From Dethiobacter alkaliphilus (GTDB taxonomy: Bacteria; Bacillota; Dethiobacteria; DTU022; UBA8154): DNA of 64,000 bases. Within the stretch, counting starts at the first letter, position 1. The number at the start of each line of letters is the position of its first letter. The DNA lies in contig JAENYV010000007.1 in assembly GCA_016841605.1 (NCBI GenBank), forward strand, positions 62,001 to 126,000, given 5' to 3'. A program made the position numbers and the translations under genes. Of the stretch, positions 7,877-16,705 are shown piece by piece. Below the pieces are notes generated by a model. It searched no databases. It was not told the origin of the DNA and saw only the letters and a program-made list of their open reading frames with translations.

Positions 7877-8812
7877 ATGGGCATGGAACCTCTTGACCGT
7901 AATTTTGGTTTCCGGATTAATACCAGCGTTAAAGGGATAGCACTAAAACGTTCTTTTCTTGCTCATTTTTCTGTTGACGGAGACAATGCACCGGCCGCCA
8001 GCGCTAACGGTGTGCTTGCGATGACAAGCCTTAACGAAGAAGCGCAGGAAATTTCAGACGGCATTACCAACCCTGCTGTGCCGCGTTCACTCAGTATTGT
8101 CGGCAGCGAGCTAAACATGGCCGGCAATGTCGTTATTACCGGCAAAAATTATGCGGGAGAAGAAATTACAGAGACAATAGCTTTAAATGCTAAGACGACC
8201 GTAAATGGAAGTTTAGCATTTAAAGAAATAACACAAATTGATCTGCCGGCAGAAACCAACACTCCCCAGGAACAAACAAAAACCATTGAGGTAACTGCTG
8301 CTTGTTCTGCTGACGGAGACCTGACCGCTACTATAGCTTCTGTGCTTTTTGAAGGCGGAGAAGCAGAAGTTGTAATTGCCGTAACAGATACAATGACTAC
8401 CGCAACTCTGGTGGCTGCAGCTGTAGTTGAAGCGCTAAACGATGATGAAACTTTCAGCGAGTATTTTACAGCAAGCAACGACGGGGCTACCATAACTATT
8501 ACGGCAAACGAACCGGATTCCGATGATGATACGTTAGATATTGAGTTTGCTGTTGGGGAGACCGGGGTAACATTTGGGGCTTCCGCGGATGGGGATGCCG
8601 GAATTTTAGATAAAGTATCGATCGGCTGGGGAGACAAACTGGGTTTGCCGTATAAGTCGTCCCATAACACTGTAATGGCTGCCTACTTAAACAACGTCAA
8701 AGAGTCTACTGCTCCCACTGTTTCTGTAGATGACGATGAAATTGACAAAAACACGATTTTACTTAACAGCGCCCTTAATGGGACAGTTGTTGACGTATAC
8801 CTGATAGTTTAA
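7877..8812 (+). CDS. Phage head/decoration-like protein with inserted acidic beta domain
   Basis: A 311-residue, acidic, Ala/Thr-rich protein. Residues 1-130 and about 245-311 look like one beta-sandwich head protein (GNVVITGKNYAGEEITETIALN ... GWGDKLGLPYKSSHNTVMAAYLN). Residues about 133-243 are a separate segment (KTIEVTAACSADGDLTATIA ... FAVGETGVTFGASADGDAG) resembling modules inserted into other phage structural proteins. It follows the capsid genes with a strong AGGAGG site. No catalytic motif; decoration or head-fibre role is inferred. Confidence 0.6.
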   Translation: MGMEPLDRNFGFRINTSVKGIALKRSFLAHFSVDGDNAPAASANGVLAMTSLNEEAQEISDGITNPAVPRSLSIVGSELNMAGNVVITGKNYAGEEITETIALNAKTTVNGSLAFKEITQIDLPAETNTPQEQTKTIEVTAACSADGDLTATIASVLFEGGEAEVVIAVTDTMTTATLVAAAVVEALNDDETFSEYFTASNDGATITITANEPDSDDDTLDIEFAVGETGVTFGASADGDAGILDKVSIGWGDKLGLPYKSSHNTVMAAYLNNVKESTAPTVSVDDDEIDKNTILLNSALNGTVVDVYLIV

Positions 8813-8855
8813 GTAACCCGGGGGGAGAAGTTTCCCTTTTAATGGGGTGAAGATA

Positions 8856-9137
8856 TTGTTTGATAAAATAAAACAACGCGTGCGAATAACAACATCGGTA
8901 CTTGATACTGAAATCGAGGACCTCATTGAAGAAGCAAAAGCCGATCTTGTGCTCTCCGGTGTTCTACCGGTGAAAATCGTTGATGATGATCCGCTCATTC
9001 TCAGAGCTGTATCAACTTACTGCCGGGCGTATTACGAAGCTGATAATACCAAAGCTGAGCGCCTTCAGGCTTCTTTTGAAATGCTGAAAGCTCACCTTTC
9101 AATGTCGGTTGACTACACCACAGCAGGTGATGAATAG
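8856..9137 (+). CDS. Head-tail connector protein (gp6-like)
   Basis: A helical protein of about 93 residues (LFDKIKQRVRITTSVLDTEI then EDLIEEAKADLVLSGV) with the layout of gp6-like DNA-packaging/connector proteins that attach under the portal. The ORF track begins at a GTG at 8847, but that lies inside the ribosome site AATGGGGTGA; the TTG at 8856 is preferred. Its stop overlaps the next start by one base. Confidence 0.8.
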   Translation: MFDKIKQRVRITTSVLDTEIEDLIEEAKADLVLSGVLPVKIVDDDPLILRAVSTYCRAYYEADNTKAERLQASFEMLKAHLSMSVDYTTAGDE

Positions 9138-9811
9138 TGTCCTGGATGGATGTAATTGAGCTTATTACTGTTACCCACACAGATGATATTCAGCAGGATG
9201 AAAACGGTTTATCTCTCTGGTTTTATCCTTATACCAATGTTATTGTAACCGAAACAGCAAGGCAGGTTTTTGCAAATAAGAAGTCAGTTGTGAGAAGCGA
9301 GTTTTATCCGGCCATAGCCAATAATTTGAAACCCACGGCTACATTTGAAATATACGCTTTTGAATATTTGAACGAACAAAAGCTGCGGCACGAGGGCACT
9401 GACTATATCGTTATCCGTACTTACAGTAAAAATAAGAAAACCCTTGAATTAGTATGCCAGGCTTTCTATGATGTTCAGGCTAACCTTGCCAGACTTCGTG
9501 ACACCATTGAAGTCTGGCATAACACTATAATTGAGAACAGCATGAGCGAGAGGTCCCCATCTGCGGCATTGTTTTATACTCTGCCGGCGCAAATTGAATA
9601 TAAAGGCGGCGGCTCAGGGACGACCGGAGCATCTAATACTATCGTTACTGAAACAACAAACAATGCTACAGTAACTATCAGCTACCGGGACGGCATAACA
9701 CCTGATATGTTCTTGAAAATAAATGATGTGCGCTGGGATATTCAATTCATTGAGGACCCATACAATAGGCATGAGACGCTTATTCTGCACGTGGAAAGGA
9801 AACAGCCATGA
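9137..9811 (+). CDS. Head closure / head-tail joining protein, apparently a two-domain fusion
   Basis: A 224-residue protein about twice the normal size of a head-tail joining protein. Residues about 1-110 and about 115-224 each look like a small SPP1 gp16-type barrel, separated around residue 157-166 by GGGSGTTGAS within the second half. Proteins of this type plug the connector after packaging. The start is GTG, overlapping the previous stop. Functional class is moderately supported by position; the fusion is inferred from size and internal layout. Confidence 0.6.
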   Translation: MSWMDVIELITVTHTDDIQQDENGLSLWFYPYTNVIVTETARQVFANKKSVVRSEFYPAIANNLKPTATFEIYAFEYLNEQKLRHEGTDYIVIRTYSKNKKTLELVCQAFYDVQANLARLRDTIEVWHNTIIENSMSERSPSAALFYTLPAQIEYKGGGSGTTGASNTIVTETTNNATVTISYRDGITPDMFLKINDVRWDIQFIEDPYNRHETLILHVERKQP

Positions 9812-10242
9812 GTAAATTAACACGTGCCCAGATTAATAAAGCAATAAACGACTTAATCAAAGCTAAATTCCCGACCGTGCCTATTCAGAGCCGAGATATA
9901 AGCGAAGGGTTTGACCGGCCGTCTTTCTATGTGGACCTTGAAACGAACAAAACGGACACTTCCGTGTTTACTTTGGAAAGGGACATGACCTGCCGAATCC
10001 TTTTTTTTCCGACTGACCGGTATAATTACAAAGAAGAAGCCTACCAAGTGCAGGACAAGCTTGAAGCCCTGTTCGGTCTAAACTTTACGGTAGAAGATCG
10101 CGTTATAACTATTGATAACGCTGACGCAGACATTGTAGATAAAGTGCTTCATTACGATTTTTACTTCTCATACCTCGAAAATGTAGCCGAAGAAGAAGCC
10201 GGTGAGCTGATGCAGGAGATGGAATATAATGGCATGGGATGA
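9808..10242 (+). CDS. Tail terminator / minor tail protein
   Basis: A 144-residue protein (KLTRAQINKAINDLIKAKFP ... FDRPSFYVDLE ... YQVQDKLEALFG) with the pattern of the tail-terminator-like family found next to gp10-like proteins in Clostridia myophages. It caps the tail tube and fixes tail length. It overlaps both neighbours. Confidence 0.7.
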   Translation: MSKLTRAQINKAINDLIKAKFPTVPIQSRDISEGFDRPSFYVDLETNKTDTSVFTLERDMTCRILFFPTDRYNYKEEAYQVQDKLEALFGLNFTVEDRVITIDNADADIVDKVLHYDFYFSYLENVAEEEAGELMQEMEYNGMG

Positions 10243-10660
10243 TGATGTAGAACTCGATCTTAGGGAATTAGATGATTTTGTTAATGAGTTGCAAAGCCTG
10301 GAAAAGTATTTCCCCCGGCAGGCAAGGCGGCTCATTATGAGAATAGGCTCCAAAGCCCGCACGATCGTCTTAAAAAAGGCAAAGTCACTCGTTAAAAAGA
10401 AGAAAGGAAATTATTACAAGTCTATCAAGCGCGGTAAGCCTTGGAAAGACGACGGCACCAATGAACATAAAATTAGAGTTTACACACGGGCAAACCACGC
10501 ACACCTAATTGAAAAGGGCCATCGTATTGTCGGTAAGGATGGAAGTGAGCACGGTTTCAAAGAAGGTTATCATGTCTTTGACGAAGGAGAAAAAGAGATC
10601 GAGAGGCAGTGGGACAAAATGGCAAGGGATGAATTCGATAAAATCCTGGACAAAATTTAG
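10229..10660 (+). CDS. HK97 gp10-like neck protein
   Basis: A 143-residue basic protein with a helix-rich start, a run of Lys (KKAKSLVKKKKGNYYKSIKRG) and HAHLIEKGHRIVGKDG, the hallmark of gp10-type head-tail connector proteins. In many phages it precedes the tail terminator; here the order is swapped. It joins the closed head to the tail. Confidence 0.8.
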   Translation: MAWDDDVELDLRELDDFVNELQSLEKYFPRQARRLIMRIGSKARTIVLKKAKSLVKKKKGNYYKSIKRGKPWKDDGTNEHKIRVYTRANHAHLIEKGHRIVGKDGSEHGFKEGYHVFDEGEKEIERQWDKMARDEFDKILDKI

Positions 10661-10681
10661 CTAACTTTAGGAGGGGATAAA

Positions 10682-11737
10682 ATGGGCCTTCCCGAGATTA
10701 CTGTAGAATTTTCTAGCTTGGCTGTATCGGCCATCCAGCGCAGCCAGCGCGGCATCGCGGCGTTGATTCTGAAAGATGATACCGGAGAATTTGATTCAAA
10801 AGAATACAGGTCAACACTTGATATTGATGAAGATGACTGGACCGATGCAAACTTGGATTTAATCCAAAAAACCTTTTTAGGCGTACCGTCTAAAATAATT
10901 GTTGAGAGGCTGGCTACTACCGCAGAGAATTATACAGCAGCGCTGACCAGGCTGGCAAGCAAGAGGTGGAACTACCTAGCTATTCCCGGCATTGGTTCTG
11001 AGGATGTTGCTACTGTAGCAACACAAGTAAAAACCTGGCGTGATACTGACAAGAAAACTTTTAAGGCCGTGTTGCCAAGTAATACTGGGGATCATGAAGG
11101 CATTATTAACTTTGCTACTGCAGATATCGTAGTAGGAGAGACAACTTATACTGTGTCTCAGTATACAGCCAGAATCGCCGGGATACTGGCCGGCTTGTCA
11201 CTGACACGGAGTGCAACTTATTATGTGCTTTCGGAAGTGGAGTCCATTACGGAAAGTGCCGACCCTGATACGGATATCGATGCCGGGAAGTTCATTCTAA
11301 TAAACGACGGCGAAAAGATTAAAATTTCTCGCGGGGTAAACAGCCTTACCACGGTGGGTGAAGGTCAAAGTGATGACTGGAAGAAAATTAAAATTATCGA
11401 AGGCCACGACCTGGTTAAGGAAGATATCCGGCGCACCTTTGAAGATGAATATGTGGGGCAGGTCAACAACAGCTATGACAACCAGGTGCTGTTTATTACG
11501 GCTGTAAACGCATATTTAAAAGGGTTGGAAGGGGATGTTTTGGATCCGTCAGCGGATAACCGTGTAAGTATTGATGTTGAGGCTCAGCGGGCAGCATGGG
11601 AAGGCAGCGGGATTGATACCAGCAGCTGGGATGACCAGAAGGTAAAAGAGACAAGTTTTGGGAGCAAAGTCTTCCTGACCGGCACGCTGAAGTTCCTGGA
11701 TGCAATAGAAGACCTTGATTTCCAAATAGCTGTTTAA
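10682..11737 (+). CDS. Contractile tail sheath protein
   Basis: A 351-residue sheath protein of the short PBSX XkdK class. GLPEITVEFSSLAVSAIQRSQRG at the start, YTARIAGILAGLSLTRSATY in the middle and the ISRGVNSLTTVGEG region with C-terminal EDEYVGQVNNSYDNQ match that family. It wraps the tube and contracts to drive DNA delivery, showing that the prophage is a myovirus. Good AGGAGG site. Confidence 0.92.
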   Translation: MGLPEITVEFSSLAVSAIQRSQRGIAALILKDDTGEFDSKEYRSTLDIDEDDWTDANLDLIQKTFLGVPSKIIVERLATTAENYTAALTRLASKRWNYLAIPGIGSEDVATVATQVKTWRDTDKKTFKAVLPSNTGDHEGIINFATADIVVGETTYTVSQYTARIAGILAGLSLTRSATYYVLSEVESITESADPDTDIDAGKFILINDGEKIKISRGVNSLTTVGEGQSDDWKKIKIIEGHDLVKEDIRRTFEDEYVGQVNNSYDNQVLFITAVNAYLKGLEGDVLDPSADNRVSIDVEAQRAAWEGSGIDTSSWDDQKVKETSFGSKVFLTGTLKFLDAIEDLDFQIAV

Positions 11738-11754
11738 AAAGGCAGGTGTGATAA

Positions 11755-12186
11755 ATGGCAAAACTTGATGCAAGCAGGGTTATTAACGGTATTTACGGCA
11801 AGGTGTGGGTAAACGGCGAACTCTGGGCCGAGGTTGATGCTTTTGAAGCGAAAGTAGCGGTAAGTTATGAAGATGTTAAATTTGCCGGTGATGGTGCCAC
11901 ACATAAAAAAGCTACCGGTTGGGCCGGAACCGGAAGTATGACTATTAAAAAAGTGTATTCACGTGTTCAGCGTGCCATGGCTGAGCAAGTACGGGGCGGC
12001 GAATACCCGCGTTTTGAGGTTGTTGGAAAGCTTGAAGACCCGGATGCTTTCGGAGCAGAGCGCGTGGCATTGCACGACGTAACAATTAATGAATTTTTAC
12101 TGATGAAGTTTGAAAAGAATCTCGGTAATGAAGAAGTGCCTTTTGCTTTTAGTGATTACGAGCTTGTCGATTCCATCTCAGCGTAG
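11755..12186 (+). CDS. Tail tube protein (XkdM-like)
   Basis: A 143-residue tube protein of the XkdM type: ASRVINGIYGKVWVNGELWA then EVDAFEAKVAVSYEDVKFAG and KKATGWAGTGSMTIKKVYSR. It polymerises inside the sheath. Position directly after the sheath gene is standard. Confidence 0.92.
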   Translation: MAKLDASRVINGIYGKVWVNGELWAEVDAFEAKVAVSYEDVKFAGDGATHKKATGWAGTGSMTIKKVYSRVQRAMAEQVRGGEYPRFEVVGKLEDPDAFGAERVALHDVTINEFLLMKFEKNLGNEEVPFAFSDYELVDSISA

Positions 12187-12198
12187 GAGTGATTAACC

Positions 12199-12585
12199 AT
12201 GGGTAAAAAGTTAACGATAAAAGACCTTATTGCTCAAAAGGAGAAGTTAAAGAAAAAAGAACGGAGAACGCAAGATTTGTATGTTGAATCCCTGGACGCA
12301 AACATCACAATTCAGGAACCGAGCCGAGATGTAGCAATAGAAGGCATGGAAATGGCCCAGGAAGGCAAGAGTGATGAGGCTGACGTGTATATTGTTTATC
12401 ATACTGTTATCGAACCGAACCTGAAGGATCCGGAGCTTCAAAAGGAATTCGGTTGCGTGGAGCCTACAGATATTGTTCTCCCGTTATTCCGTTCCGGAGA
12501 AATAGCCTCAATTGCCGGACACGCTCTTCAACTGGCCGGATACGGCCAGGGCGTCAAAAAGGTTGACCGTGATTTAAAAAACTAA
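12199..12585 (+). CDS. Tail assembly chaperone, short form (XkdN-like)
   Basis: A 128-residue soluble protein that coats the tape measure during tail assembly (gpG equivalent). The family pattern is seen in LYVESLDANITIQEPSRDVA and VIEPNLKDPELQKEFGCVEPTDIV. It ends ...DRDLKN with the slippery run TTTAAAAAAC immediately before the stop, which leads to the extended form described separately. Confidence 0.85.
   Translation: MGKKLTIKDLIAQKEKLKKKERRTQDLYVESLDANITIQEPSRDVAIEGMEMAQEGKSDEADVYIVYHTVIEPNLKDPELQKEFGCVEPTDIVLPLFRSGEIASIAGHALQLAGYGQGVKKVDRDLKN
12573..12582 (+). promoter_or_regulatory. Programmed -1 frameshift site
   Basis: In the zero frame the sequence reads T_TTA_AAA_AAC_TAA, containing two overlapping canonical heptamers (T TTA AAA and A AAA AAC) right before the stop. 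A -1 slip enters a frame open for 49 codons to 12731. Confidence 0.85.
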
Positions 12586-12731
12586 TCAAGAGCGACTCCG
12601 ACTTTTACCTAGTGCATTACTATCTTCAAAAGGGGATCGCTCCTGATTATACGTTAAATGTCGATTTTGTTACAAAAAGATTTATGATGCAGTCAATGAT
12701 TATAGCTTCAGAAGAAAAAAACAAAAGGTGA
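12582..12731 (+). CDS. Frameshift extension of the tail assembly chaperone (GT form)
   Basis: Read in the -1 frame from the slippery site, this gives LIKSDSDFYLVHYYLQKGIA then PDYTLNVDFVTKRFMMQSMI then IASEEKNKR and a TGA. It has no own start or ribosome site and is missing from the ORF track. Production of a longer chaperone by -1 frameshift just before the tape-measure gene is a conserved feature of long-tailed phages; here the long form would be about 177 residues. It ends 40 bases before the tape-measure start. Confidence 0.82.
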   Translation, partial: LIKSDSDFYLVHYYLQKGIAPDYTLNVDFVTKRFMMQSMIIASEEKNKR

Positions 12732-12770
12732 CGGTAAGTTCCGCTGCTTTGCTATTGGAGGTGACAGACT

Positions 12771-14525
12771 TTGGGTGCTAAAGATATAAGCAAAACGATG
12801 ACCCTGAAAGATCGTGTCACCGGCACTTTGAAAAATATTAACGGCGGGACAGTACAGTATAAGAAAAATTTAAAAGACCTGAAAAAAACTGCAAACCAAA
12901 CCTGGAAAGCGGTAAAAGTAGGAGTGGCAGCAGGTGCAGCTGCTGTAGCGGCTGCTGCAGGAGCTGGTGTTTTAGCTGCAAGTAAATTCGCAGAAACCGG
13001 TGATCGCATTGATAAATTAAGCCAAAAAATAGGTATATCCCGTCAAGCATTTCAAGAATGGGAATTTATTTTATCCCAATCCGGAACATCTGTTGAAACC
13101 CTTCAGATGGGTTTCAAGACGTTTGTAACGCAAATTGACCAGGCTGCGGCAGGGACAGGTAAAGGTGCGGAAGCTTTTAAGAGTTTAGGCATAAGTGTAA
13201 CCGGTACAAATGGACAGTTAAAAAATCAGGAAACACTATTTAATGAAGCGGTTACGGCTTTGCAGGGCATGGAAGACGGTACAAAGAAAGCACAGTTAGC
13301 AAACCAGTTACTAGGCAGAAGCGGATCTGAACTTATGCCTTTGCTTAACGGCGCGGCGGGAAGTGTTGAACAAATGAAAAAGCAGGCCTACGAACTTGGA
13401 CTTGTTATTGGAAATGAAGGCGTAGATGCTGCTGTTGAGTGGACAGATGCCGTAGACCAGGCCAAAAGAGCTATGGGCGGACTATTCAATACACTAGCTG
13501 CTTCGACTATGCCGTATTTTAATAAAGGTATCCAGTGGGTAGTAGATAAAATGCCTACGGTCAGAAAGTTTGTTGTTGGCGCTTTTGAAGCTATACGTCA
13601 GGCTGTAGAGCGCAATGTGGAGAAATTTAACCATGTAAAAGCTGCTGTAGCTGATCTCGGTGGAAAAATTTTCGGGACCTTTTCTCCTGACGGTCAGGGC
13701 GGCGGGGCTGTGTCCTGGATGATAGATACCGGTATCCCCAAGTTTATTGATGGCGTGGCTGGCGTCTTATCAGTAGCCACAGATATTTATAATTTTGTTT
13801 CCGATAACTGGTCTAAATTTGAGCCGCTTATTTACGGGATAGTAGGGGGGCTTATTGCCTATAAAATAGCAATAAAAGGTATAGCAGCGTGGAAACAGAT
13901 AGCAGCAGCCGCACAATGGGCATGGAATGCGGCTATGGGTGCCAACCCTATTGGTCTAGTTGTTTTAGGTATTGCGAGTCTTATTGCAGTGGGAACGCTT
14001 TTAATCCGTAACCTTGATAATATTAAGCTTGCCGGTCAAAAAACATGGAACGGCCTTTTGGCCGGTGCAGAATGGATGATTAACGGTGTAATAAAAGCTG
14101 TTAATTGGATGGCTGATAAAGCATTACGGCCTATAAATAAGATAATTGAAGGGGTAAACCGTATAACCGGCTCTTCAATAAAAACAGTTGAATTCGGTAT
14201 TAATACGGTTGATTTTACAGCGGCTAAATATGATATCGAGGGGAAAGAATTTGACTGGCGCTGGAAGAAAGAGCCTCGGAAAGAATCACCTGATACTATC
14301 ATGCAGCAGTTAGAAGAGCAACAAAAGAACTGTGAAATAAAACAGCAGCAGCAAGCGGAGTCACAAACAGAATTGGTATCGGCTCTTGAGGAAAATACCA
14401 GCATGCTGCAGAGCACTAAAGGCGGCGGAAACACTATTAGTATTACTGTCAACGGTTCAGATCTGACGGCCGAAGAAATTGCCGATAAGCTTGTTCCTCG
14501 GATAGAAAGGAAGCTGTTCGCATGA
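12771..14525 (+). CDS. Tail tape measure protein
   Basis: A 584-residue protein starting at TTG behind GGAGGTGA. It shows an Ala-rich hydrophobic segment (about 43-66), the family stretch DRIDKLSQKIGISRQAFQEW, two further hydrophobic regions (about 355-420) and a charged helical C-terminus. It sets tail length; 584 residues at the usual helical rise predicts a short tail of very roughly 90 nm. It overlaps the next gene by four bases. Confidence 0.92.
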   Translation: MGAKDISKTMTLKDRVTGTLKNINGGTVQYKKNLKDLKKTANQTWKAVKVGVAAGAAAVAAAAGAGVLAASKFAETGDRIDKLSQKIGISRQAFQEWEFILSQSGTSVETLQMGFKTFVTQIDQAAAGTGKGAEAFKSLGISVTGTNGQLKNQETLFNEAVTALQGMEDGTKKAQLANQLLGRSGSELMPLLNGAAGSVEQMKKQAYELGLVIGNEGVDAAVEWTDAVDQAKRAMGGLFNTLAASTMPYFNKGIQWVVDKMPTVRKFVVGAFEAIRQAVERNVEKFNHVKAAVADLGGKIFGTFSPDGQGGGAVSWMIDTGIPKFIDGVAGVLSVATDIYNFVSDNWSKFEPLIYGIVGGLIAYKIAIKGIAAWKQIAAAAQWAWNAAMGANPIGLVVLGIASLIAVGTLLIRNLDNIKLAGQKTWNGLLAGAEWMINGVIKAVNWMADKALRPINKIIEGVNRITGSSIKTVEFGINTVDFTAAKYDIEGKEFDWRWKKEPRKESPDTIMQQLEEQQKNCEIKQQQQAESQTELVSALEENTSMLQSTKGGGNTISITVNGSDLTAEEIADKLVPRIERKLFA

Positions 14526-14941
14526 TATCTGTTTTTTTCTCAATAAATAATAATGAGGAAGTATTTGAGCTTCCGGTAATTCCTGAAGAATTGGAAAAAC
14601 AATCGCCCTGGCAAAACGAAGAATTTGATACTATGCGACAGCAGCTTAATCTAATCGGCCTGAAGGGTTTAGAAAGCCTTGAAATAAACTCGTTTTTTCC
14701 TATTCGTGATTACCCTTTCCTGCGCAGCCGGAAGATGTGGGGGATGGAATATGTTGAAACAATTGAAAGATGGCGCGACCGGAGACTTCCTATTCGAATA
14801 GTTATAACAAACGACGATTCTCGCGGGTTTAAACTTAACGATGCTGTAACAATTGATGATTTTACTTATCGCGTCGGTAAAGACGGGGATATCTACTATA
14901 AACTGAGCCTTCGACAATTCCCCTTTGTGAAGGTGAATTAA
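14522..14941 (+). CDS. Baseplate/tube-cap protein, XkdP-like without LysM
   Basis: A 139-residue protein matching the N-terminal part of XkdP-type proteins (FELPVIPEELEKQSPWQNEEF, then SFFPIRDYPFLRSR and VITNDDSRGFKLNDAVTIDDFTYRVGKDGDIYYKLSLRQF). XkdP in PBSX continues into a LysM domain; none is visible here, so this is the short version. It sits between tape measure and hub genes, where the tube-initiator protein is expected. Confidence 0.75.
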   Translation: MISVFFSINNNEEVFELPVIPEELEKQSPWQNEEFDTMRQQLNLIGLKGLESLEINSFFPIRDYPFLRSRKMWGMEYVETIERWRDRRLPIRIVITNDDSRGFKLNDAVTIDDFTYRVGKDGDIYYKLSLRQFPFVKVN

Positions 14942-14942
14942 T

Positions 14943-15947
14943 ATGTTTAAGCTTACTTTAATTAAAAACGATCAATCTGCCAGATACGATATAACTCCAA
15001 TAGTTGGCTCCCTGGCATGGGATAATGACTTTACCCTTACAACTGCTTTGGAATTTGATATAGGCTTTAGCGATGCAATTTACCCGATACCTAGAAATAT
15101 TATTGATCTAGGAGATCTCGTTATTTTAACAAAAGGTTCTGATGAAGTATTCCGGGGTGAATTAATTAAGGGGCATAGAAAAGGAAGATCTCCTAGGGGC
15201 TATACAGCTTACGATTTTTCCTGGCTACTTAACCAGTCAAAAATTGTTATACAGTTCAACAATATCTCGGCAACTCAGGCCATAATAAAGGTGCTCGAAA
15301 AGTTTGGTATAGTAATTGGCAGCATTCCAAACATGCCTACTCTTATTGATAAAGTTTATATCCAGAAGACACCTGGTAAGATTATTCAAGACATTATCGA
15401 TACTGTTGAAAAAAAAGAGGGCTATACTCTTAACGGTGAAATGCGTGAGGGTAAAATTTACTTTCAAAAACGGAAGGATCTTGTAATTCAGGGTGCTTTT
15501 CAATTGGCAGAGAATATTGCTCCCGAGGATTTGATAACAGCTATATCAGAACCGAACAGGACACTTTCCATTGAAGAAGTGCGTAACTGTATCCGGATCA
15601 TTGTTGATGATGAAGAGACGCAGTATGAGGTTACTGCAGAGGCTCAGGATGATGAGCTCATTGAAAAATATGGTCTGTTGGAAGAAACTATAAAAATTGA
15701 TGCTGAAGATGCGGCTAAAAGTCGGCAGGCAGCAAAGATACTTCTGGCCCGGCTTGGTAGAATGCACGAAACGGTTAATGTTAAGCTTCCCGGAGATATT
15801 CGTTTTCGGGCCGGATATTTATTTGACATTGAGGAACCGGTAACGGGAATAAACGGCCGATTTATGATAGTCGCGGCAAAACACAAAGTTGTAAAACAGA
15901 TTCATTCCATGGGACTCGAATTGGCTTTACCAGGAGATGTGGAATAA
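14943..15947 (+). CDS. Baseplate hub protein (XkdQ/gpD-like)
   Basis: A 334-residue hub protein of the late-control-D/XkdQ family. The family pattern shows in SLAWDNDFTLTTALEFDIGF, VFRGELIKGHRKGRSPRGYT and the C-terminal RMHETVNVKLPGDIRFRAGY. It forms the central baseplate hub at the tube tip. One base separates it from the preceding gene and none from the next. Confidence 0.85.
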   Translation: MFKLTLIKNDQSARYDITPIVGSLAWDNDFTLTTALEFDIGFSDAIYPIPRNIIDLGDLVILTKGSDEVFRGELIKGHRKGRSPRGYTAYDFSWLLNQSKIVIQFNNISATQAIIKVLEKFGIVIGSIPNMPTLIDKVYIQKTPGKIIQDIIDTVEKKEGYTLNGEMREGKIYFQKRKDLVIQGAFQLAENIAPEDLITAISEPNRTLSIEEVRNCIRIIVDDEETQYEVTAEAQDDELIEKYGLLEETIKIDAEDAAKSRQAAKILLARLGRMHETVNVKLPGDIRFRAGYLFDIEEPVTGINGRFMIVAAKHKVVKQIHSMGLELALPGDVE

Positions 15948-16271
15948 ATGAGTAATTTGGATAAGTTGGCGAAAATGTTTACTGAAAGGGAAAATCCGAA
16001 TCATCCAGGCATTGTGGTCGGTGAAGTCTTGTCCGCTTCTCCGCTGCGAATCAAATACGGAAATGATGTTATATTGGAACAACGGCACCTGTCCGTTTCA
16101 TATTCTTTGCTGAACGGTATTTCAGGAGAATACGAGGATGATAATGGGATCACAATTGAGACCAAAACAGTAACAGTCAAACATCAGCTGCAGCCTGGAG
16201 ATAAGGTAATGATGTTCCCGGATAAAGAACTTAAGAGATGGTATGTTTTTGACAAGGTGGTAAGCTTATGA
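15948..16271 (+). CDS. Baseplate protein, DUF2577-like (XkdR-type position)
   Basis: A 107-residue protein (NPNHPGIVVGEVLSASPLRI then KYGNDVILEQRHLSVSYSLL ... GDKVMMFPDKELKRWYVFDKVV). The OB-fold-like pattern and position between hub and XkdS-like genes match the DUF2577 baseplate family, which likely forms the spike or hub attachment. It overlaps the next gene by four bases. Confidence 0.78.
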   Translation: MSNLDKLAKMFTERENPNHPGIVVGEVLSASPLRIKYGNDVILEQRHLSVSYSLLNGISGEYEDDNGITIETKTVTVKHQLQPGDKVMMFPDKELKRWYVFDKVVSL

Positions 16272-16705
16272 GCCTGCCGAAAATCGCTCAATTGGAATTT
16301 GCTGTAACTGAAGTGGCTGAGTCCGCAGAAACTCAAACTGTCCACAAAACATTTGCCTTCGATTTTGACGAAGGCGATTTTGTTTTAAGGGACGGCAAGC
16401 TGGTTGAATTGACGGGCATTGAATACTTAAAAACCTGGATTCGAAAAGCTCTCCGGACGATTAGAGACAGCTCATATTATGCCGGTACAGACTACGGCAG
16501 TGGTCATTATTCCCTTATCGGTCGGAACTTCCATCCAGATTATTCAAAGTCGGAATATGAGCGTTTTATCAGGGAAGCATTGCTTGAAAATGAGGCAATT
16601 ACTCAGGTGGAGAATTTTAGCTTTTCGCAGACTGGGTCCAGGCTGACTATAAAGTTTGATGTGATAAGCATTTATGGTGCTACCGAAGAGGCGGTGATGG
16701 TCTAA
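16268..16705 (+). CDS. Baseplate wedge protein, XkdS-like (DUF2634)
   Basis: A 145-residue protein with the gp25-like pattern: FDFDEGDFVLRDGKLVELTG then WIRKALRTIRDSSYYAGTDYGSGHYSLIGRN. Such proteins are the first sheath-binding wedge of contractile baseplates. The next gene (baseplate J) starts on its last base. Confidence 0.85.
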   Translation: MSLPKIAQLEFAVTEVAESAETQTVHKTFAFDFDEGDFVLRDGKLVELTGIEYLKTWIRKALRTIRDSSYYAGTDYGSGHYSLIGRNFHPDYSKSEYERFIREALLENEAITQVENFSFSQTGSRLTIKFDVISIYGATEEAVMV

